Assembly (NCBI GenBank): GCA_913020245.1
Contig: CAJWAD010000001.1
Span: 1-64,000, forward strand
Source of the DNA: an uncultured Oleiphilus sp.
GTDB lineage: Bacteria > Pseudomonadota > Gammaproteobacteria > Pseudomonadales > Oleiphilaceae
Length of the DNA: 64,000 nucleotides
Direction of reading: 5' to 3'
The first letter of the stretch is position 1. Each line of letters begins with the position of its first letter. The position numbers and the translations under genes were made by a program. The notes under the pieces are model-generated. The model had not been told where the DNA came from and did no database searches. It worked only from the letters and a program-made list of their open reading frames with translations. Shown here piece by piece: positions 59,446 through 64,000 of the stretch.

Positions 59446-60339
59446 ATGATCAATAGTTTTGCATTTTTTGGCGCGCTAGAAACCGGCTTTATTTTTGCAC
59501 TCGTCGCGCTAGGTATATTTATTTCGTTCCGGATTTTAGACTTTCCGGATCTAACTGTGGACGGTTCATTTCCGTTAGGGGCAGCCGTCGCCGCAACGTT
59601 GATAATCGCCGAGGTCTCGCCAATTATCGCCACACTTTGCGCCTGTTTCGCGGGTGCTGGGGCTGGAATCGTGACCGCGCTATTAAATGTAAAACTCAAG
59701 ATCCTTCACTTACTTGCCTCCATCTTAACGATGATCGCCCTGTACTCAATAAACTTACGTATCATGGGTGGTCCAAATAAAGCCTTGCTTGGCGTCGAGA
59801 CACTGCTGACACCACTGGACAGTCTCAGTATTCCTTATTACATTCTCTATCCTCTGGCGTTTGGTATTCTTGCGTTCATTCTTCTCCTTTTACTCGTTCT
59901 GTTCTTAAAAACCGAGCTCGGTCTAGCGATGCGGGCCACCGGATCGAACCCGCGGATGGCCAAAGCAAACGGCGTAAATACGCAAGCCATGATCGTCTTG
60001 GGTATGGCTGTGTCCAACGCCCTTGTTGCGTTAGCGGGCGCCCTATTTGCCCAAAGTCAAGGTAGTGCCGACGTCACCATGGGCGTTGGCGTTATTGTCA
60101 TTGGACTAGCGTCTGTGATTGGTGGCGAAGCCATCTTTTCAACTAAAAATATTTTCTTATGGGCCCTCGCCTGTGTAATTGGCTCGCTGCTTTATAGATT
60201 GGTGATTGCTTTTGCGCTGAATGGTGAACTACTGGGGTTAAAAGCACAGGATCTTAATTTGATTACCGCCGTACTCGTCACTCTTGCGATTGTTGCGCCC
60301 AACATAAAAAGCGCATTTAAAAAGGCAAACACAGCGTGA
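59446..60339 (+). CDS. ABC transporter permease (BPD_transp_2, TrpY-like)
   Basis: A 297-residue inner membrane permease with about eight transmembrane segments and the branched-chain/CUT2-type pattern (DFPDLTVDGSFPLGAAVAAT, MRATGSNPRMAKANGVNTQA, VIGLASVIGGEAIF). It pairs with the upstream binding protein. It ends in a four-base GTGA overlap with the ATPase gene. Confidence 0.9.
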   Translation: MINSFAFFGALETGFIFALVALGIFISFRILDFPDLTVDGSFPLGAAVAATLIIAEVSPIIATLCACFAGAGAGIVTALLNVKLKILHLLASILTMIALYSINLRIMGGPNKALLGVETLLTPLDSLSIPYYILYPLAFGILAFILLLLLVLFLKTELGLAMRATGSNPRMAKANGVNTQAMIVLGMAVSNALVALAGALFAQSQGSADVTMGVGVIVIGLASVIGGEAIFSTKNIFLWALACVIGSLLYRLVIAFALNGELLGLKAQDLNLITAVLVTLAIVAPNIKSAFKKANTA

Positions 60340-61127
60340 TTGAAATTAGCGCACTTCATGTCATATTTAATCCGGCTACACCACTTGAAAATAGAGCATT
60401 GCGAGGTGTTGACTTAAGCATCCCAGAGGGTCAATTTGTTACCGTCATCGGCAGTAACGGCGCGGGAAAGTCTACCTTGCTAAACGCGCTCGCTGGAGAG
60501 GTAAGCGCTTCAAGCGGTCGCATTTCATTGGCGAATAAAGAGATTGGTTCGTGGCCCGTAAATCGGCGTGCTCCGCATATTGCACGTGTTTTTCAAGACC
60601 CGCTAATGGGTACATGCGAAGACCTCACCATAGAAGAAAACTTAGCGCTAGCGCAGGCCAGAACCAAAACACGCGGTTTGGGCATCGCGGCCAAACGGCA
60701 ATATCGAAAGCACTTCATGCGAAAACTAAAAGGATTGCACCTGGGCTTAGAAAACCGTTTAAGCGACAAGATTGGATTGCTTTCCGGCGGACAGCGTCAA
60801 GCCGTGAGTTTATTAATGGCGTCGCTAAAGCCAATGAAATTATTACTTTTAGACGAACATACCGCGGCACTCGATCCGAAAACGGCCGCTTTCATTTTGG
60901 CGCTCACGCAAGAGATTATCAAAGAAAACAATCTGACGGCACTCATGGTCACGCACAGTATGGCGCAAGCCCTCGCCGCCGGGGAACGCACAATTATGCT
61001 GCATCAAGGCCAGTTAGCGATTGACGTGAGTGGCGACGAACGTGCGGGCATGACCACACAAGACCTGCTAGACCAATTCCATAAGAACCATATCGACGTC
61101 GATGACGACGCGTTACTTTTTGGCTAA
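60336..61127 (+). CDS. ABC transporter ATP-binding protein (TrpZ-like)
   Basis: A 263-residue ATPase with Walker A GSNGAGKSTLL, Q-loop FQDPL, signature LLSGGQRQAVS, Walker B KLLLLDEHTAALDP and H-loop MVTHSM. It starts with GTG overlapping the permease stop. It completes a three-gene importer; the family members I know move amino acids, but the substrate here is open. Confidence 0.92.
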   Translation: MIEISALHVIFNPATPLENRALRGVDLSIPEGQFVTVIGSNGAGKSTLLNALAGEVSASSGRISLANKEIGSWPVNRRAPHIARVFQDPLMGTCEDLTIEENLALAQARTKTRGLGIAAKRQYRKHFMRKLKGLHLGLENRLSDKIGLLSGGQRQAVSLLMASLKPMKLLLLDEHTAALDPKTAAFILALTQEIIKENNLTALMVTHSMAQALAAGERTIMLHQGQLAIDVSGDERAGMTTQDLLDQFHKNHIDVDDDALLFG

Positions 61128-61157
61128 TTGCTCTGCTTAGATCGCTACGCGACGCCT

Positions 61158-62120
61158 TCAATGCCGAAAATGTTCTACGACGCCGACCGCCTGCTCAACA
61201 CTCAAGGAATATTCACTCATCAAATACTGCATTTCACGTCGCTCGGAAGGACTCAGCAAAAAGCTAGCATCGGATAGGTGTTGGTCTTGAGTTTTCTGTT
61301 TAGCCGGATCCATACGCGCTTGTCGGCGCTTTAGTCGACGTTCATGCTCCTGCTTGCGCATCAACTGAAGAAAGGAAGAAGCAAAAATACCTGCAGGCAT
61401 TGCGGCAATACCAACCCCACAGACCATCACCAAAGCCGCGAACATTTTACCCGCTAATGTTATTGGCGTGACATCACCATAACCGACCGTTGTCAGCGTC
61501 ACCAGCGACCACCACATCGCATCGGGAATAGACGAAAATTTGTCTGGCTGAACGTCTCGTTCAAAAATATAAATGCCAGTGGCGGCCAAAAAGCAAAGCA
61601 ACATCATAATGATGGCAGCAGCAAACAAAATGTTTCTATTCTCTCGCATTAACGCAGAAAGGATTGATAAGGAACTCGAATATCGAGTGAGCTTCAAAAC
61701 CCTGACAATCGCGAGCAACTTGAGAAAGCGCAAATCTGCGAATGCACTATCTGGCGCGACTAAAAATACGAGTGCAGGGAGAAACGATAGCAAGTCAATC
61801 ACGCCCATAAATGAGGTCGCGTAAGCCCAACGCTTGCTTGCGCTTGAAATTCGCGCGCTATTTTCACTTGCAGCGCTCCATAAACGCGCAAAATATTCAC
61901 TCATAAACACCAGAACGAACAACCCTTGTACGGGCTCACTGTAATAGAAACCCCAAGCACCGGCATCGTTGCGCACAGAAGAAAAAACGATCTCAAAAAT
62001 ATTTAACGAGACAATCACTGCAAGAAATATAGACAGTGATATGGAATACCTTAAGTCGGCACTTGGACTATTTAAATATGCAAAAACAGCGTCGCGCAGC
62101 GTGTTTGGTTTTAGAGCCAT
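61158..62120 (-). CDS. voltage-gated-type potassium channel, six transmembrane segments
   Basis: A 320-residue ion channel. S1–S6 span about 25–260, with a basic S4 (LRFLKLLAIVRVLKLTRYSSS) and the K+ selectivity filter TLTTVGYGDVTP near residue 212. A basic, helical cytoplasmic tail follows. No RCK or cyclic-nucleotide domain is present, so gating is presumably by voltage. It is convergent with the ABC importer. Confidence 0.92.
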   Translation of the reverse strand: MALKPNTLRDAVFAYLNSPSADLRYSISLSIFLAVIVSLNIFEIVFSSVRNDAGAWGFYYSEPVQGLFVLVFMSEYFARLWSAASENSARISSASKRWAYATSFMGVIDLLSFLPALVFLVAPDSAFADLRFLKLLAIVRVLKLTRYSSSLSILSALMRENRNILFAAAIIMMLLCFLAATGIYIFERDVQPDKFSSIPDAMWWSLVTLTTVGYGDVTPITLAGKMFAALVMVCGVGIAAMPAGIFASSFLQLMRKQEHERRLKRRQARMDPAKQKTQDQHLSDASFLLSPSERREMQYLMSEYSLSVEQAVGVVEHFRH

Positions 62121-62250
62121 TTTTTATTAGTTCGATTGTGAGTCAAAAGTAGGCATTTACGCGACTAATCGACGTAAACGTTATCATCAATGCTTCAAAA
62201 TAGCCTCATCTAGACCCATAATGCAACGAATAGATTTGAGTAGCGTTATT

Positions 62251-62808
62251 ATGAGTAAAAATATCACACAAGCATTGATTCCACTAAACATAGCAGTGCT
62301 CACCGTTTCTGACACCCGTTCAGAAGAAACTGATACCTCTGGCCATTTGCTAGTGAGCAATTTGGAAGAGGCAGGCCATTGCCTGAGCGATAAGAAGATC
62401 GTACTCGATGACGTTTATGCGATTCGTGCCGCACTGTCAAATTGGATAGCTGACAATCAAACACAAGTTGTGCTGATTACCGGAGGCACTGGGTTCACTT
62501 ATCGTGACAGTACTCCAGAAGCAGTCGCACCTCTGCTTGATAAAATGATCGACGGTTTTGGCGAGATGTTCCGATACTTGTCACTCGAACAAGTTGGCAC
62601 ATCGACGATTCAATCGCGCGCACTGGCTGGGATTGCAAATCGAACGCTTATTTTTTGTTTGCCGGGGAGCAATAATGCGTGCAAGACCGCTTGGGAAAAT
62701 ATCATTGTGTCACAAATTGATAGTCGGCATAGCCCATGCAACTTTGTGGCGCAGCTAAAGTCCGTTGATATCGACGCATGCGAAAGTCGCCAACAGAACC
62801 AGAACTGA
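62251..62808 (+). CDS. moaB: molybdenum cofactor biosynthesis protein MoaB
   Basis: A 185-residue MoaB/Mog-fold protein. The molybdopterin-binding signature is VVLITGGTGFTYRDSTPEAV, followed by GFGEMFRYLSLEQVGTSTIQ and FCLPGSNNACKTAWENII. The start at MSKNITQ lines up with E. coli MoaB; an ATG ten codons upstream is also in frame and neither has a strong ribosome site. MoaB may act as molybdopterin adenylyltransferase where Mog is absent. It lies 63 nt before pyrC. Confidence 0.92.
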   Translation: MSKNITQALIPLNIAVLTVSDTRSEETDTSGHLLVSNLEEAGHCLSDKKIVLDDVYAIRAALSNWIADNQTQVVLITGGTGFTYRDSTPEAVAPLLDKMIDGFGEMFRYLSLEQVGTSTIQSRALAGIANRTLIFCLPGSNNACKTAWENIIVSQIDSRHSPCNFVAQLKSVDIDACESRQQNQN

Positions 62809-62871
62809 TATACTACGCCGCGCATTTTTGAGCTGTACCGAACACCACTGACTAGCAATAGGCAATAAACC

Positions 62872-63906
62872 ATGCAAGAAATCACGCTCATCAAACCGGA
62901 TGACTGGCACCTCCACTTCCGCGATGGAGACATGCTCAACGAGACCGTTCCCGCAACGGCGCGCTGCTTTCAACGCGCCATTGTCATGCCTAATTTAGTG
63001 CCGCCCGTGACCAATGCAGTAACACTTGAAACATATCGTACACGCATCCTCGCTGCGCGCCCCGCCGGCTCCGATTTCGAACCGCTTATGACCATTTTTC
63101 TGACGGATAAAACAACGGCAGAAGATATCCATGCGGCGAAAGCCGCCGGCGCGGTCGCGGCTAAACTCTACCCGGCTGGGGCAACGACTAATTCTGATGC
63201 GGCCGTGTCAAGTTTAAAGAGTCTCTATCCTATTTTTGAAACCATGTCCGATCAGGGTATGTTGCTCCTCATACATGGCGAAGTAACGGAGTCGCATGTC
63301 GACATTTTCGATCGGGAAAAACTCTTCATCGAACAGCATTTGCAAGCGATCTATGATCATTTCCCTAAGCTAAGAATTGTATTCGAACATATTACTACCA
63401 AGGATGCCGCCGATTTTGTGCTGACTGCAGATGAACGAATAGCAGCGACGATTACCCCGCAGCATCTATTGCTTAATCGAAACGATCTATTGGTGGGCGG
63501 TATTCGACCGCACAATTTTTGTTTGCCTGTTTTAAAGCGAAATGTACATCAACAAGCACTCCAAGCGGCGGTCGCCTCGGGCTCCAAGAAGTTTTTCTTG
63601 GGTACCGACTCAGCACCCCATGAAAAAGCAAAAAAAGAGAGCGCGTGCGGCTGCGCGGGCTGTTATAGCGCATGGAGCGCAATTGAATTGTATGCAGAAG
63701 TTTTTGAAACACTCGATGCGCTAGATAAATTTGAAGCCTTTGCCAGCACTAATGGTCCGGACTTCTATGGGCTCCCGCGCAATACCAATACGATTACATT
63801 AGTAAAACAAAACTGGGAAATCCCAACTGAAATAATCTTACCGAGTGGTGAACCAATCGTTCCGTTTTATGCCGGACAAACCGTCAGCTGGAAATTAAAA
63901 GGTTAG
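62872..63906 (+). CDS. pyrC: dihydroorotase (class II)
   Basis: A 344-residue zinc amidohydrolase closing carbamoyl-aspartate to dihydroorotate in pyrimidine synthesis. It has the metal motif [11 protein letters not shown], the carbamylated lysine in [13 protein letters not shown], His ligands in LLIHGE and FEHITTKDA, and the catalytic Asp in [10 protein letters not shown]. Strong match to the E. coli type. Confidence 0.97.
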   Translation: MQEITLIKPDDWHLHFRDGDMLNETVPATARCFQRAIVMPNLVPPVTNAVTLETYRTRILAARPAGSDFEPLMTIFLTDKTTAEDIHAAKAAGAVAAKLYPAGATTNSDAAVSSLKSLYPIFETMSDQGMLLLIHGEVTESHVDIFDREKLFIEQHLQAIYDHFPKLRIVFEHITTKDAADFVLTADERIAATITPQHLLLNRNDLLVGGIRPHNFCLPVLKRNVHQQALQAAVASGSKKFFLGTDSAPHEKAKKESACGCAGCYSAWSAIELYAEVFETLDALDKFEAFASTNGPDFYGLPRNTNTITLVKQNWEIPTEIILPSGEPIVPFYAGQTVSWKLKG

Positions 63907-63965
63907 GCACCTCTCTTTTTAAGCATTTGTAATAAAAAACGATCTATTTTTAATCACATTACCGT

Positions 63966-64000
63966 ATGTCTAAGTTAGAATTGAGCGAAACAGTCATGCT
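63966..64000 (+). CDS. possible start of a further gene (partial)
   Basis: An ATG at 63966 opens MSKLELSETVM and runs off the right edge. There is no clear ribosome site, and eleven residues are too few to identify a product. In pseudomonads rnt often follows pyrC, but the N-terminus here does not decide it. Confidence 0.25.
   Translation, partial: MSKLELSETVM

Overview
This window reads as chromosomal DNA of a gammaproteobacterium, probably a marine or free-living relative of the Pseudomonadales/Cellvibrionales/Oceanospirillales. Basis: the CRP homologue is close to Pseudomonas Vfr, and several gene clusters match the ones I recall from Pseudomonas: tyrS–M23 peptidase–anmK beside an rRNA operon, coaBC–dut–algC–argB, ispD/F–ftsB–eno–kdsA–pyrG, and truD–surE–pcm–nlpD–rpoS. 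I cannot name the genus from sequence alone. No phage, IS element, CRISPR array or tRNA was seen.

Layout. 1–82: 5' end of a 16S rRNA gene on the minus strand, with its leader and two tandem sigma70-type promoters. 670–13426 (minus): a type I secretion locus, read in order giant VCBS-repeat protein (2547 aa), LapB-like ABC exporter, HlyD-like adaptor, TolC-like outer membrane protein and a tiny putative lipoprotein. 13.7–22.3 kb: tyrS; divergent M23 peptidase and anmK; a retinol-saturase-like FAD enzyme divergent from a PadR regulator with two palindromic operator candidates; DEAD-box helicase deaD; cytochrome c5. 22.5–28.5 kb: a PilZ/acyltransferase fusion and aceEF. 28.6–30.6 kb: a secreted FilA-like protein, vfr, and an OsmC protein. 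30.6–44.8 kb: arginine genes (argA, argE, argB) interleaved with a giant PilZ–DUF1631–degenerate GGDEF/EAL protein, an anchored protein with an Sm-like tail and a GGDEF-like protein, then algC (long membrane form), dut and coaBC. 45–57 kb: csp, nth, rpoS, nlpD, a DUF368 transporter, pcm, surE, truD, a fused ispDF, ftsB, eno, kdsA, pyrG. 57.3–64 kb: a PhnD-like binding protein, a three-gene ABC importer, a voltage-gated-type K+ channel, moaB and pyrC.

Theme. Most of the window is housekeeping. The accessory interest lies in surface adhesion and cyclic-di-GMP: a large type I secreted repeat protein with a LapA-like N-terminal module but no visible RTX repeats, two PilZ proteins with intact-looking ligand motifs (one fused to a FeeM-like acyltransferase fold, one to dead GGDEF/EAL domains), and a GGDEF protein whose signature motif is altered. 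No lapD/lapG pair is present here, so control of the adhesin must be encoded elsewhere or work differently. All family assignments come from reading motifs in the translated sequence; no database search was run.
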